DNA of 64,000 nt, from the IMG/VR virus record IMGVR_UViG_3300036761_001135, positions 62,001-126,000 of that record; one strand, written 5' to 3'. Numbering within the stretch: position 1 is the first letter of the stretch; each line of letters opens with the position of its first letter. This document shows positions 31,482 through 41,147 of the stretch, piece by piece. The notes under the pieces are model-generated. The model did not search any database, was not told the DNA's origin, and saw nothing but the letters and a program-made list of their open reading frames with translations. The stretch comes from a virus. The position numbers and the translations under genes are program-made.

Positions 31482-34400
31482 ATGAATCTGCTGGGGATAT
31501 CCTGGGGCATGGGTGCGAGGGACGTCGGCATGAAGGCCGCTGTGGACTCGGCGCAAAAGGGTATTGACAGCCTAAATGAGGGTCTTGAGAAGCAGTCCAA
31601 GATCGCGTCCAAGTCTAAGATTCCGGGATTCCTTGAGGGTTTGAAGCACTTCAACCTGGGGTCCATTGCGCAGTCGGTGCGGGAGATGGCCGGGGACACC
31701 GGAAACCTCACAAACTCATTGGAGGCCATGGGGGTAGCCAACGCGAAGACGGCCAAGCCGTTTGTTGCTGCCATGAACCTGAGCGCGGACGCGGCCCGCA
31801 AGATGGTTGGTCGGATTTCGGGCATGGCAATTGGCATGAACGTTGGTGCGGAGAGCGTGGCCAAGGTGTTCACGGAGTTCAACCGCATGACGCCAGCGGC
31901 CAAGGCGACGTCCAAGGCTCTGGGAATGACAGAGAAGGACTTCGTGAAGTTCAGCGAGACGACCGGGGTCTCGGCGGCGGACCTGAACTCGTCGATCACG
32001 GACCTGACCGGGTCGTGGAACATGGCGCCCGAGAGCGTGGCCAAGTTCCTGAACTCGATGACGGAGCTGGGCAAGAAGACGGGCGTGGGCATGACGCCCA
32101 TCGCCGGGCTGAAGGACAACCTGCAATCCTTGGACGACATCTTCGAGAAGATGCCGCCGGGGCTCCAGCGCACGGGGGCGGAGATCACGGGCCTGGTGGA
32201 GAGTTCCGTGCGGCTGGCGGGCGCCTTTGCGGCGCAGGGGGCCAGCGCAGAGGACGCCACCAAGATGGGCGCGGAGACGGCGAAGATGTTCGCCGAGCAG
32301 TCCACCGAGGTCGAGCGGATGATGAAGACCGGCATGGGCAAGGGCGACATCGCGGAGGCGTCGCCCCTGATCAAGTACCTGACCGGGCTGGGGATCGGCT
32401 TTGAGGAGGCGCGCGGCATCGTGGACGTCGGGTCGCGGGACACCGTGCAGGGCGTCCAGCGGATGCAGGCGGCGTTCACCAAGTACAACGTGAGCGGGGC
32501 GCAGCAGCAGGCCATGCTGTCCGGGCTGAGCGAGGCGATGGGCGAGGGGGTCAAGGGCCTGGGCTACCTGGCGGCGGGTGGGGACAGTGCGGCGGCGTCC
32601 CTCAAGGCCATGTCGGACATCACGGTGACGGGCAAGGACACGCTGAAGAAGTACGGGGACCAGGCGTTCAGTAGTGGGCGCACCTTGCAGGACTCCCTGG
32701 ACCTCATGAAGAGTTCGTTCGAGACGCGGCTGCGCAGCATCGCGCGCAAGGACGTGTCCAGCTTCGTGGGCGACCTGGGCCGGGCGTACAAGCAGGTCGG
32801 GGACGAGACCATCGCGCTGGCGGGAGACAAGAACTGGGGTCCGATTGTGAAGCGCCTGTCGGCGATGCAGCAGTTGGGCGCCAAGGGGCTGTTCATCAAG
32901 ATGGACGGCGGGTCGAACAAGGCTATGGCGCGGTCGTCAGCCATGATTGATGCGGTGGGAGGAGCCTTCGACTCGGTGTCAAAGTCCATGGGTCCGGTGG
33001 TCAGCATCTTCTCTGAGCTGGTGATCGTGGCCGGGCCGCTGCTCAAGGTGTTTGGGAAAATCTTGGCGAGCCCGCTAGGCAAGTTGGGTCTGTGGGGCGG
33101 CGCGATTGCCGGGCTGGCTCTGGGGTTCGACTGGTTATCGAAGTCCGGGGTGAAGCTGTCGGACGTGATGGCCAAGGTGGTGAAGTGGGTGGGCGGCGCG
33201 GCGGGCAACCTGGCGGACTGGCTGGGAAACATGGACTGGGAGGCTATTGGGAAGAAGTTGGGCGACTTCGCGGTGGAGGCGGTGACGTTCATCCCGAAGG
33301 CCATTGCGACATGGGCGAGCGGGGCGGAGTCCAACTCGGCTCTGGCCAATGCGGCCTCGACGCTCATGCAGAACATGGGGAGCGCTCTGTGGGCGGCGGC
33401 TAAGGGTCTGTTCGTGGCGACACGGGAGATTGGTAAGAAGGTCGTTGGGGCAGCATCAGAGTGGTGGAATTCGTGGACGTGGGACGATGTAGCTCCGGCA
33501 TTTGATCGTATGGAGAATAGAATTACAAAATGGTGGCTAGGTCTAAAGAAGAATCCAGAATTTGCGCAGTTTGAACTAGACACGAAGATGTGGTTCACGG
33601 AGACGTGGTGGGCGGCACAAGATGGGATACGCACTCTATTCTCCAAGGTGGGGGATGGAATTAACTCGGCAATTGCTATCCTGAACACGGCTGACTTTGG
33701 CGTGAATTTGGGGAACAAGGTGCGGTCTTTCTTCCAGGAGGGATTGGTTGGCATCGCCACATATGTGCATGAGTCGATGCGTCAGTTCGCTCATGATGCT
33801 CTTAACAGCATGTTGACGGTGGACAGCACGGCGTGGATAGGAAAGTGGTCAACGCTGGTGGCGGAGTTTGTGATCAAGTTTCAAGCGATGATGACGGGCA
33901 TCAAGGATTCGGTCAGCGGATTCATCGCAGGACTGTTCGATCCGAAGGAGACCGCCAAGAACATGGCGAGTTACTTCTTCGAGTTGCTTAAGGCCGTCAT
34001 AGATGGACTACGCGGGATCGTCTACAAGGTGGGCGAGTACACGCAGAAAATCGGCGGATTCGTCAGCGACATCGTGTATCAGGTGGCCAATCCAGATGAA
34101 CACGCCAAGAAGATGGCGCAATTGCGAGCTGAGGATCTCTTAGACCAGAAAAAGAACCTGGACGAGCGCGTTCGCATGCAAAAAGATGCATACGACAAGC
34201 AGTTGCAGATCAACAAAGGCCGGGCAGGCAAGGTGACAGGTCTGGCAGAAGTCAATCTGGCAGGAATTGGAGAGGCAGCAGAGGGAAAGAGTCCAAAACA
34301 GGTCGCCAAGGAACAGGCGTGGCGTTCTACGCAGTGGCAGAAGACGGCAGGGGAAGTTTCGGCGGCTGCGATGGAGTACGGAAAGGCGCAGGCGGCACTG

Positions 34401-35357
34401 ACGGCGGTGCAGGCGGACAAGAATCTCCTTGGGAGTGAGACGGACCTGGATGCTCAGAAGAGGATGCTCATAGCCGAGCAGGCACTAGCAGCTACGCGTG
34501 GAACTGGGATCGAGGCGGCTAAAAAGGCAGGCGTTGGTGGTGAAGGATTAACGGGAATTGGCAAGGCAATGGACGTCCTTGTGAAGCAACAGGCGGACAC
34601 TGCCAGGTACGAGGCGTTGGCGGCTGAGCAGGCGCAGAAGATGCAAGAGGCGCAGGCCAATGTGCAGGCGTTTACGCAGGCGAACGCGGCGACGATCACG
34701 GACGCGCTTGGGCAGGCGGCGATGGGGGCTAGTGACGCGGGCATCGCGGTGGTGGACGACTTCGCGCGTGGCATCAACAACCCCGATGCAAACAAGCTTT
34801 TGAAGGACTCGGTCTTTGGAGCATCGGACATGGTGAGCAAGTCGATGACGACGCACTCTCCGATCCTTGAGGGACCGTTGATGGGTGTTGGCGGAGGTGG
34901 AGAGTCGGATCCTGCATGGATTGCGGGCCGCACGCTCATGGAGTCCATGGCGCTCGGTATCGAGAGCGGTACGACGGTGGTGTCGGAGGCCGTGGCGCGG
35001 GCTTTGGACGAGTCTGTGTTTGCCACTTTCGACGCCTACAAGATCAAGATGGCGGAGTTAGCCAAGAAGAAGAGCCTCTTAAACGATGTGGCGGACATGA
35101 TGATGCGCGACTTCGGGAGAGAGGGCAGCATCGTCAACACGATCACGGTGGATGACAAGACCGAAGACGTGCGGTCTAACATGAAGGCCATGTTGAACGT
35201 CCCGGGCCTGGCCGGCGTGACGATGGCGATTATGAATGAGGGCGCGAAGCAGCGGGCGATTTTGGACAAGATCCGTGGGTTCACGCAGGTCATCGCGGAG
35301 AGCGAGTTGATCAAAAATGGCGGTTCACCAACGGCGAAGCCAGTAGTGCTTGGATAA
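31482..35357 (+). CDS. Tape measure protein
   Basis: 1291 aa, the longest helical protein of the tail module. It sets tail length and is ejected ahead of DNA. Mostly Ala/Lys/Glu helices, with a hydrophobic stretch at about 506-560 (VVSIFSELVIVAGPLLKVF, then GGAIAGLALGF) that could insert in membranes. The C-terminal ~150 residues include SKSMTTHSPILEGPLMGVGG. The DNA from about 33480 to 34600 is less GC-rich than the flanks, hinting at a replaced internal segment. Position after the frameshifted chaperone supports the call. Confidence 0.85.
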   Translation: MNLLGISWGMGARDVGMKAAVDSAQKGIDSLNEGLEKQSKIASKSKIPGFLEGLKHFNLGSIAQSVREMAGDTGNLTNSLEAMGVANAKTAKPFVAAMNLSADAARKMVGRISGMAIGMNVGAESVAKVFTEFNRMTPAAKATSKALGMTEKDFVKFSETTGVSAADLNSSITDLTGSWNMAPESVAKFLNSMTELGKKTGVGMTPIAGLKDNLQSLDDIFEKMPPGLQRTGAEITGLVESSVRLAGAFAAQGASAEDATKMGAETAKMFAEQSTEVERMMKTGMGKGDIAEASPLIKYLTGLGIGFEEARGIVDVGSRDTVQGVQRMQAAFTKYNVSGAQQQAMLSGLSEAMGEGVKGLGYLAAGGDSAAASLKAMSDITVTGKDTLKKYGDQAFSSGRTLQDSLDLMKSSFETRLRSIARKDVSSFVGDLGRAYKQVGDETIALAGDKNWGPIVKRLSAMQQLGAKGLFIKMDGGSNKAMARSSAMIDAVGGAFDSVSKSMGPVVSIFSELVIVAGPLLKVFGKILASPLGKLGLWGGAIAGLALGFDWLSKSGVKLSDVMAKVVKWVGGAAGNLADWLGNMDWEAIGKKLGDFAVEAVTFIPKAIATWASGAESNSALANAASTLMQNMGSALWAAAKGLFVATREIGKKVVGAASEWWNSWTWDDVAPAFDRMENRITKWWLGLKKNPEFAQFELDTKMWFTETWWAAQDGIRTLFSKVGDGINSAIAILNTADFGVNLGNKVRSFFQEGLVGIATYVHESMRQFAHDALNSMLTVDSTAWIGKWSTLVAEFVIKFQAMMTGIKDSVSGFIAGLFDPKETAKNMASYFFELLKAVIDGLRGIVYKVGEYTQKIGGFVSDIVYQVANPDEHAKKMAQLRAEDLLDQKKNLDERVRMQKDAYDKQLQINKGRAGKVTGLAEVNLAGIGEAAEGKSPKQVAKEQAWRSTQWQKTAGEVSAAAMEYGKAQAALTAVQADKNLLGSETDLDAQKRMLIAEQALAATRGTGIEAAKKAGVGGEGLTGIGKAMDVLVKQQADTARYEALAAEQAQKMQEAQANVQAFTQANAATITDALGQAAMGASDAGIAVVDDFARGINNPDANKLLKDSVFGASDMVSKSMTTHSPILEGPLMGVGGGGESDPAWIAGRTLMESMALGIESGTTVVSEAVARALDESVFATFDAYKIKMAELAKKKSLLNDVADMMMRDFGREGSIVNTITVDDKTEDVRSNMKAMLNVPGLAGVTMAIMNEGAKQRAILDKIRGFTQVIAESELIKNGGSPTAKPVVLG

Positions 35358-35369
35358 CAGGAGGCCGAG

Positions 35370-35735
35370 ATGCCTGCACCGACCCCGACCATACCCAAAC
35401 GGGTGCTGAACGCGACCATGGGATCGCCCATGAGGTTCATGGACGAGGAGGTCATCTGGGATCTAGAGATGTCGTCTTCGGTGCGGTTTAGAAGGCCGTT
35501 TGAGATGCCGAGTTGGGAGGGCGTGACGGACAACGAGGTGGAGTACGTCATTGAAGATCCGTGGATGCGGATCGACATCTTAGCCAAGAGTTTTTACGGA
35601 AACGAGGAGATGGGGTGGATCATTTCAGCGCGCAACAATTTGGACCTTCCAGATGTTGAGTTGTACCCAGGCCGGCGCTTGAAGATTCCTATGCGGGCTT
35701 GGGTAGAGCGCGTGTTGTTGCGGCAGGGGAGATAG
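35370..35735 (+). CDS. LysM-domain baseplate protein
   Basis: 121 aa. C-terminal DILAKSFYGNEEMGWIISAR...LYPGRRLKIP is a LysM-type motif as found in gp53-like/gpX-like baseplate proteins that bind near the tube or peptidoglycan. It directly follows the tape measure gene and has AGGAGG. Confidence 0.7.
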   Translation: MPAPTPTIPKRVLNATMGSPMRFMDEEVIWDLEMSSSVRFRRPFEMPSWEGVTDNEVEYVIEDPWMRIDILAKSFYGNEEMGWIISARNNLDLPDVELYPGRRLKIPMRAWVERVLLRQGR

Positions 35736-35737
35736 GG

Positions 35738-37117
35738 ATGTTTACCGACCCAGTAGCGCAGATCGTTATCACGAACCCGACGAGCGGGAAGGTTTGGTAT
35801 TTCAACGCGCCAGATTACCCGTTTGTGACCGGGGTGAGCTTGGCGTTTGAGTTCGCGCGCAAGGCTGCTTTGCAGGTCACATTTGACGCGCCTTACGACG
35901 TGGCGGTTGATAAGCTGTTGGGCCTGGATTCGCCGTTCACCATGGGGAACAACGTGCGGGCTCGGATTGGATATGCGAAGCATCCGACATGGTGGACGGA
36001 GTGGTTCGAGGGGTTTTTGGCGGCGGGTGGGGACGGTCTGACCTTGGATGCAAACGGCATGACGGGAACGATCACGGTGCAGGTGATTTCGGAGGGTTCT
36101 GGATACACGGTGTCTGGCGAGGCTCTGAAGGTGACCAACCCGAACGATATGTTTGTGCAGTGCGCGAAGGCGTTGGGTGTGGAGTTCAAACCGTCGCCTG
36201 GGTCGGCCACGTTGATGAATGGTTTAAATTCTGATTTGGAAAAGGGAAAGCCAACAGATGCCGAGGCGGGTTGGAAGCCGGAGGCGTTTGCTGGGATGAC
36301 GGTGTGGGAGGCGGCAGATGCCCTTGCCAAGATGGCGAATTTGAGGATGTGGATAGGCCCGAATCCGGCAAGTCCTGGTGGGGGAATACACATCATGTAT
36401 CTTGGCACTGAAGAGGAGCTATCGACGGGCGTTCTGAGCCATCTCAAGGAAGCTGGGACGGCCGGAGGAGTTGGCGTGCGGCCGACGTTTAGGTTGCGTG
36501 GGGTGGTGGATTTAAACACGTCTACGTTCCCGTGTTTGTCGTGGGCACCAGAGGGATCTGGGTTTGCGTCGTGGCTTCCGACGAACATGGTCCAGACGGG
36601 CAAGGGCGTTGAGAAGGTATTTGTAAATACAAAAACGGGCTTGATCGAGTCTGTGAATGCGAAGGCGGTAGATCGCAAGGTGGCTACGGTAGGCGCGGTG
36701 GCCACGCCTGGGCCAGAGGACATCAAGACGACGGACGCCACGGGGAAGAGTTTGACTGGAGATGAGAAGAAGGCGGACGGCAAGGAGGCGGTCATTACGA
36801 GTTCGCCGGTGCCTGGGGGAGAGGCGGGCAAGGCGCGGGCGCAGTTGGCGGCGGAGAAAGAGCGTGATGCGGGGAGCCCTTCGCAGGTGGGGGTGATCAC
36901 GTCCTTGGGATTGCCGTGGGTGGTGCCGTCTGAGCTGTGTTTCTTGCGTGGGTGCGGGATGATCTACGACGGGCCGTACCTTGTGGACAAGGCGACGCAC
37001 AAGTGGGGGCCTGGCACCTATGAGATGACATTGACGTGCCGCCGACAGGGTGACGGCACGGCGATGAAGGCTGGAGAGAAGGTCCAGACGCCCGTGGGCA
37101 CGATGCCGGAGAAGTAA
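35738..37117 (+). CDS. Baseplate hub protein, gpD/gp27-like
   Basis: 459 aa. Start at ATG 35738, 3 bp after the previous stop, with GGGGAG. Beta-rich N-terminal domain (WYFNAPDYPFVTGVSLAFEFARKA), a linker rich in Lys/Asp/Gly near 330-375, and a C-terminal hub-like ending (MIYDGPYLVDKATHKWGPG, then YEMTLTCRRQG) typical of late-control-D hub proteins. It stands between the LysM protein and the spike, as expected. Confidence 0.7.
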   Translation: MFTDPVAQIVITNPTSGKVWYFNAPDYPFVTGVSLAFEFARKAALQVTFDAPYDVAVDKLLGLDSPFTMGNNVRARIGYAKHPTWWTEWFEGFLAAGGDGLTLDANGMTGTITVQVISEGSGYTVSGEALKVTNPNDMFVQCAKALGVEFKPSPGSATLMNGLNSDLEKGKPTDAEAGWKPEAFAGMTVWEAADALAKMANLRMWIGPNPASPGGGIHIMYLGTEEELSTGVLSHLKEAGTAGGVGVRPTFRLRGVVDLNTSTFPCLSWAPEGSGFASWLPTNMVQTGKGVEKVFVNTKTGLIESVNAKAVDRKVATVGAVATPGPEDIKTTDATGKSLTGDEKKADGKEAVITSSPVPGGEAGKARAQLAAEKERDAGSPSQVGVITSLGLPWVVPSELCFLRGCGMIYDGPYLVDKATHKWGPGTYEMTLTCRRQGDGTAMKAGEKVQTPVGTMPEK

Positions 37118-37120
37118 GTT

Positions 37121-38086
37121 ATGTTTGGCAACAGGAGCGATTCACTACGCCTGGCAACTGACCCGATTGGGTGGCTGCGGGACACCCTTGCGCGGATCGG
37201 CCTAGAGGGCTTTGCGCGACGATTCTACGGCCTTTACCCAGGTGTGGTGGTGAGCAACGCGGACCCAGACAATCGAGGCAGGATTCAAGCGCTGTGCCCT
37301 GCTGTTGGACTCAATACGGCGGACCAGTTGGGGCCGAGCTGGTGGGCGTTGCCGTGCATGCCTGGTTTGTCCGTGGACCCAGACACCAAGCAGGCGAGCG
37401 GGATCTTCCATCCGCCGGACGCGAATGCCCAGGTGTGGTTGATGTTTCAGCATGGAGATCCAGAGTTCCCGGTCTACATGGGCGGGTACATGGCGGCGGA
37501 CAAGGCGAGCGATACGTTCGACGCGGAGACCGCATTGAGGAAGGGATTTCGCACGCGCACGGGGCACTACCTGCGCATGTCGGACGACCCGGAGGATCTG
37601 CACCTCATCATTGGCAAGGGTGATGGAGCGGGCGGGCCGAGCCCCGCGTTCCTGACGGTGGACAAGGACGGTTCGACACTGCTCACCAACGAGATGGGCA
37701 GCATGCTGTTCATGAACGCCACGACCCCGGAGACAAGCTTGATGACGGCCAACGACAAGGGCGAGGTCACGGCGATGCTGATGCTGGGGGACGACAAGAT
37801 CACGCTGGCCACGAAGAGCGGAGGAGCCATCGGAATCGACGGCAAGAATATCACCATGACGGGGGACAACGTGGTGGCGGATGCGAGCAAGCAGTTTGTA
37901 GCGAACGCTGGGACGGTCATGTTGGGAAAGGGGGCCTCGGAGCCGGCGGTACGCGGGATGAAGTTGATGACGTGGGCTCTGGCGCACCAACATGTGTGTG
38001 CGGCTCCAGGAGCGCCAACAACTCCAGGGCCGCTGCCTCCGCCTATGCTGTATAAAGAGCTGAGCGAAGTCGTGTTTATTCGATAG
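37121..38086 (+). CDS. Baseplate central spike, gp5/gpV OB-fold type
   Basis: 321 aa. N-terminal OB-fold signature YGLYPGVVVSNADPDNRGRI, then WWALPCMPG, VWLMFQHGDPEFPVYMGGY. The C-terminal half has regular short strands (DKDGSTLLTNEMGS, KITLATKSGGAIGIDGKNIT), consistent with a triple beta-helix spike. No lysozyme domain is inserted, unlike T4 gp5. Confidence 0.75.
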   Translation: MFGNRSDSLRLATDPIGWLRDTLARIGLEGFARRFYGLYPGVVVSNADPDNRGRIQALCPAVGLNTADQLGPSWWALPCMPGLSVDPDTKQASGIFHPPDANAQVWLMFQHGDPEFPVYMGGYMAADKASDTFDAETALRKGFRTRTGHYLRMSDDPEDLHLIIGKGDGAGGPSPAFLTVDKDGSTLLTNEMGSMLFMNATTPETSLMTANDKGEVTAMLMLGDDKITLATKSGGAIGIDGKNITMTGDNVVADASKQFVANAGTVMLGKGASEPAVRGMKLMTWALAHQHVCAAPGAPTTPGPLPPPMLYKELSEVVFIR

Positions 38087-38104
38087 AGGTGAGGATGAGG
38101 CCAA

Positions 38105-38464
38105 ATGTCCAAGTGCAAGATCCCAACTCCGCCGACCTTGGCGCTGGCCATTCCGATCCCAGGCATCCCGTTTGCGATGCCTGCGATCCCGACTTTGCCC
38201 GCGATACCGGCGATGCCTGCGATCCCTGGATTGACTATGCCGACGTTGCCGACGTTGGCACTGGCGATCCCGATCCCGAGCCCGCCGTTTGCATTGCCTG
38301 CGATTCCGACGTTGCCAAGCATGCCGAGTTTGCCATCGATCCCGAATCCGCCGAGCATGCCGACGTTGGCGCTGGCCATTCCGATCCCTGGATTGCCGTT
38401 TGCACTGCCCGCGCTGCCGAGCTTGCCAGCGATGCCCGGACTTCCAAGTTGTCCGCTAGACTGA
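38105..38464 (+). CDS. Proline-rich triple-repeat protein next to the spike
   Basis: 119 aa, about one third Pro. Three tandem units each begin with TLALAIPIP and continue FA(M/L)PA-(I/L)-P with MPSLP/IPAMP spacers; there are single Cys residues near both ends (MSKCK and SCPLD). The position after the spike gene recalls small tip/adaptor proteins. The reading frame is confirmed by its start and by the neighbouring stop; another open frame over the same bases is a by-product of the repeats. Confidence 0.6.
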   Translation: MSKCKIPTPPTLALAIPIPGIPFAMPAIPTLPAIPAMPAIPGLTMPTLPTLALAIPIPSPPFALPAIPTLPSMPSLPSIPNPPSMPTLALAIPIPGLPFALPALPSLPAMPGLPSCPLD

Positions 38465-38467
38465 CAC

Positions 38468-38483
38468 GCGAACCTGGGTTCGC
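38468..38483. repeat. Dispersed palindrome copy 7
   Basis: GCGAACCTGGGTTCGC, 4 bp after the stop at 38464. Confidence 0.85.
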
Positions 38484-38507
38484 CTCAAACTGTGATAGGA
38501 TGCGTTC

Positions 38508-38939
38508 ATGCCGAATGTGAACCAACTCCCGCCTCTGTTGGACGCTGACATCATGAGGACGTTGGCGTTTCCATTTCAGATGGGTTTGTCTGGATTTCCA
38601 GCCATGAGCGGATCGGAGCGGGCGATTTACCAGTCGATACTTTCGTTGATGATGACTGGTACAAACGAGAGGTTGATGCATGTGGATTTGGGAGTGAATT
38701 TGCACAGGTTGGTATTCGACAACATGACGCCGTTATTGCAGGCGCGCATTGCGACCGAGGTGACGCGTGCCATTGAGACCTGGGAGCCGCGTGCCGAGGT
38801 GATGGGTGTAGATTCTCGCATGGGCGACAAGTCGGACGGTGTGACGACGGCGATCATTGTGGACGTGCTGTACCGCGTGGCGGGGCAGCCTCAGAGCCAG
38901 CAGGTGCAGATCCCGCTGGTCGGGAGCCCAAATGGCTAA
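38508..38939 (+). CDS. Baseplate wedge protein, gp25-like
   Basis: 143 aa. The gpW/gp25 pattern: PFQMGLSGFPA, then ERAIYQSILSLMMTGTNERL and DLGVNLHRLVFDNM, then TRAIETWEPR and a terminal strand VDVLYRVAGQ. Slightly overlaps the next gene. Confidence 0.75.
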   Translation: MPNVNQLPPLLDADIMRTLAFPFQMGLSGFPAMSGSERAIYQSILSLMMTGTNERLMHVDLGVNLHRLVFDNMTPLLQARIATEVTRAIETWEPRAEVMGVDSRMGDKSDGVTTAIIVDVLYRVAGQPQSQQVQIPLVGSPNG

Positions 38940-41136
38940 CGATACCCATGCTCCATTGGTGGCGGATCGCGCCCCGCTGAACTCTGTGAAGTGGGCGGCC
39001 CGGGACTATCCGAGCATCTTCGACGACCTGTTGCGGCGGCTCAAGCTGTTGTATCAGGAAACATACAACGACTACGCGACGACGACGCAGGGCATCATGC
39101 TGATCGAGATGATGGCCTACGCCACGGCGCAGATTCAGTGGTACATGGACCGCATCGCGTCCGATTGCTTCCTGGACACGGCGCGCACGCATACGGCGGT
39201 TGGGCGCATTGTGCGGCAGTTGGGGTACAAGCTGCGGCCGGCGAGTGCGGCTTCGACGACGTTGACCTTGACCTTCCCTGACGGCACGCCTGGACCGTTT
39301 GTGATGCCGGCTCGCTGGCGTTTTCAGGGGCCAAATGGGCTTGTGTACGAGTCCTATGCTCCGCTCACGGAAACGGCAGCGTTGCCACCTGGAACCACGC
39401 GCACGATCATGGTGCGGCAGGGGGATTCTCGGATTCTGACGTTCACGGGAAACGGCCAGGCGAACCAGGTTTATAATCTCTCGGGAATCCCGGAATCTCG
39501 CTATCTCGCAGACCTGAGCGTTGAGTGTTGGGTGGACGGATTGGAGTGGGAAGAGCGGTCGTTTCTAACCTACGTTGCAGACGAGCAGTTCGAGGTGGAA
39601 TATCTGACCGAGCCCCCGAAGGTGCGGTTTGGAGATGGGATTGCAGGGGCGATTCCGCCATTGGGTGCCGAGGTAAAGTTTCGGTTTGTGATTATCGACG
39701 GGGTGAAGGGAAACAATCCGAAGTCGGGGAGCATTCGATCCAGCATCGACACGTTGGTGGTAGGCGGCACGCTGGTCACGATGACGGTGTCGAATCCGGT
39801 ATCTCCGAGCGGCGGTGCGGACCCCGAGACGGTGGAGCACGCCAAGAATCTGGCACCGTTGTCCTTCGCGGCGCGCGGTGTGGCGATTACCGAGAACGAC
39901 TACAACGCGCTGTCCAACAGCTTTGTGGACGCGCTCTATGGGTCGGTGGCCAAGGCGTATGCCTTCAACCCGCGCGGCACGTATTCAGACATCACGTTTG
40001 ACACGCTGGTAGTGGAGATTGTCGGTGCGCTCATCGTGTATGTGGATGCAGTCTCGTTATTGGAGACGAGCATTGCGGACGACGTGGCAGCCATCACGCC
40101 ATTGCTGGAGTCCATCAACGCCGACCTGGTAGATTTAGAGGAGTTGCGCGTCGATCAGGAGGGGTTTGCTGGGTCGGCGAAGTCGATCATTGGTGGGGCG
40201 CAGGCGAACTGCACGACGGCCGAGTCCACGCTGGTCGGAATCAAGACCACGGCGGAAGACCAGAAGGCGGCGTTACAAGATCTGGTCGATTATGTGCTGA
40301 CGAATGTGACTGCCGGGGCGACGCGGGACTATATCGAGGCGGATCTGAACGCGGCGATAGCGCAGGCGACGACGATTGTACAGAAGTCCACGCAGGCCAC
40401 AGGGGATGTCCAGACGGCCCAGAACGCCATGGGCAACGCTATTTCGAACGCGATCAATCCGCTGTTGGAGACGATTACGGATTTGTCTCCAACCTCGCCT
40501 GACACGTCGTTACCTCAGATCATCGCAGCGATGACGGCGGACACAGCGGGCATTGACGCGCTCTTGCCTGGGATGACAGCGGACGCGACGGCCATGGTAG
40601 GTGCTTCGCAGGCGTTGAAGACGGACATCGACGCTCATTTGGCGAGCATGCAGGTACGGATTGGAGAGTTGTTCTCGGACGACTGTTTGAGCAACTACGT
40701 ACAGGTGCCGATTCTGGCGCAGGACGCGGATGGAAACTACATCGCTCCTTCGGCCGGGATCATGGCGAGTCTCCAGACGTACTTGGACGGGGTAAAAGAG
40801 GTCACGCAGCAGGTTGAGGTCATCGACGGGTCTCCAATTCTGGTGCCGGCGCAGATTGCGATCCAGGCGCTAGTCGGTTCTGCCTACATTTACGACGAGG
40901 AGATCGCTAAGGTGAGATCTGCGGTGATTGAGTTACTCAAGGCGAGGGATTTCAACACGCCGTTGTACCTATCTCAGCTTTACGATACGGCGAAGAAGGC
41001 GAGCATTGGATTCTCGCATGTGAACATTCAGATCGCGGGTCCGGTGGAGTTCTTGGACGCGGGCGGCAACTTGGTTCCGCCTGAAAACCGGATCATCACG
41101 TTGGGTAGCCTCACCATTACGCAGCTCTACTCGTAG
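38932..41136 (+). CDS. Baseplate wedge protein, gp6/gpJ-like
   Basis: 734 aa. Start at ATG 38932 (GGGAG), overlapping the gp25-like stop. N-terminal RDYPSIFDDLLRRLKLLYQE and IMLIEMMAYATAQIQWYMDR are typical of gp6/baseplate J proteins, as is ARGVAITENDYNALSNSFVD near 315. A long helical insertion (about 375-580) precedes the conserved C-terminal domain (VEVIDGSPILVPAQIAIQAL). With gp25 it forms the wedge that triggers sheath contraction. Confidence 0.8.
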   Translation: MANDTHAPLVADRAPLNSVKWAARDYPSIFDDLLRRLKLLYQETYNDYATTTQGIMLIEMMAYATAQIQWYMDRIASDCFLDTARTHTAVGRIVRQLGYKLRPASAASTTLTLTFPDGTPGPFVMPARWRFQGPNGLVYESYAPLTETAALPPGTTRTIMVRQGDSRILTFTGNGQANQVYNLSGIPESRYLADLSVECWVDGLEWEERSFLTYVADEQFEVEYLTEPPKVRFGDGIAGAIPPLGAEVKFRFVIIDGVKGNNPKSGSIRSSIDTLVVGGTLVTMTVSNPVSPSGGADPETVEHAKNLAPLSFAARGVAITENDYNALSNSFVDALYGSVAKAYAFNPRGTYSDITFDTLVVEIVGALIVYVDAVSLLETSIADDVAAITPLLESINADLVDLEELRVDQEGFAGSAKSIIGGAQANCTTAESTLVGIKTTAEDQKAALQDLVDYVLTNVTAGATRDYIEADLNAAIAQATTIVQKSTQATGDVQTAQNAMGNAISNAINPLLETITDLSPTSPDTSLPQIIAAMTADTAGIDALLPGMTADATAMVGASQALKTDIDAHLASMQVRIGELFSDDCLSNYVQVPILAQDADGNYIAPSAGIMASLQTYLDGVKEVTQQVEVIDGSPILVPAQIAIQALVGSAYIYDEEIAKVRSAVIELLKARDFNTPLYLSQLYDTAKKASIGFSHVNIQIAGPVEFLDAGGNLVPPENRIITLGSLTITQLYS

Positions 41137-41147
41137 GAGGGCAGTTG

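Noticed and set aside
38089-38520. 143-aa alternative frame over the proline-rich protein
   Set aside because: The triple DNA repeat keeps other frames open; the 38105 frame has regular protein repeats and a proper stop before palindrome copy 7.
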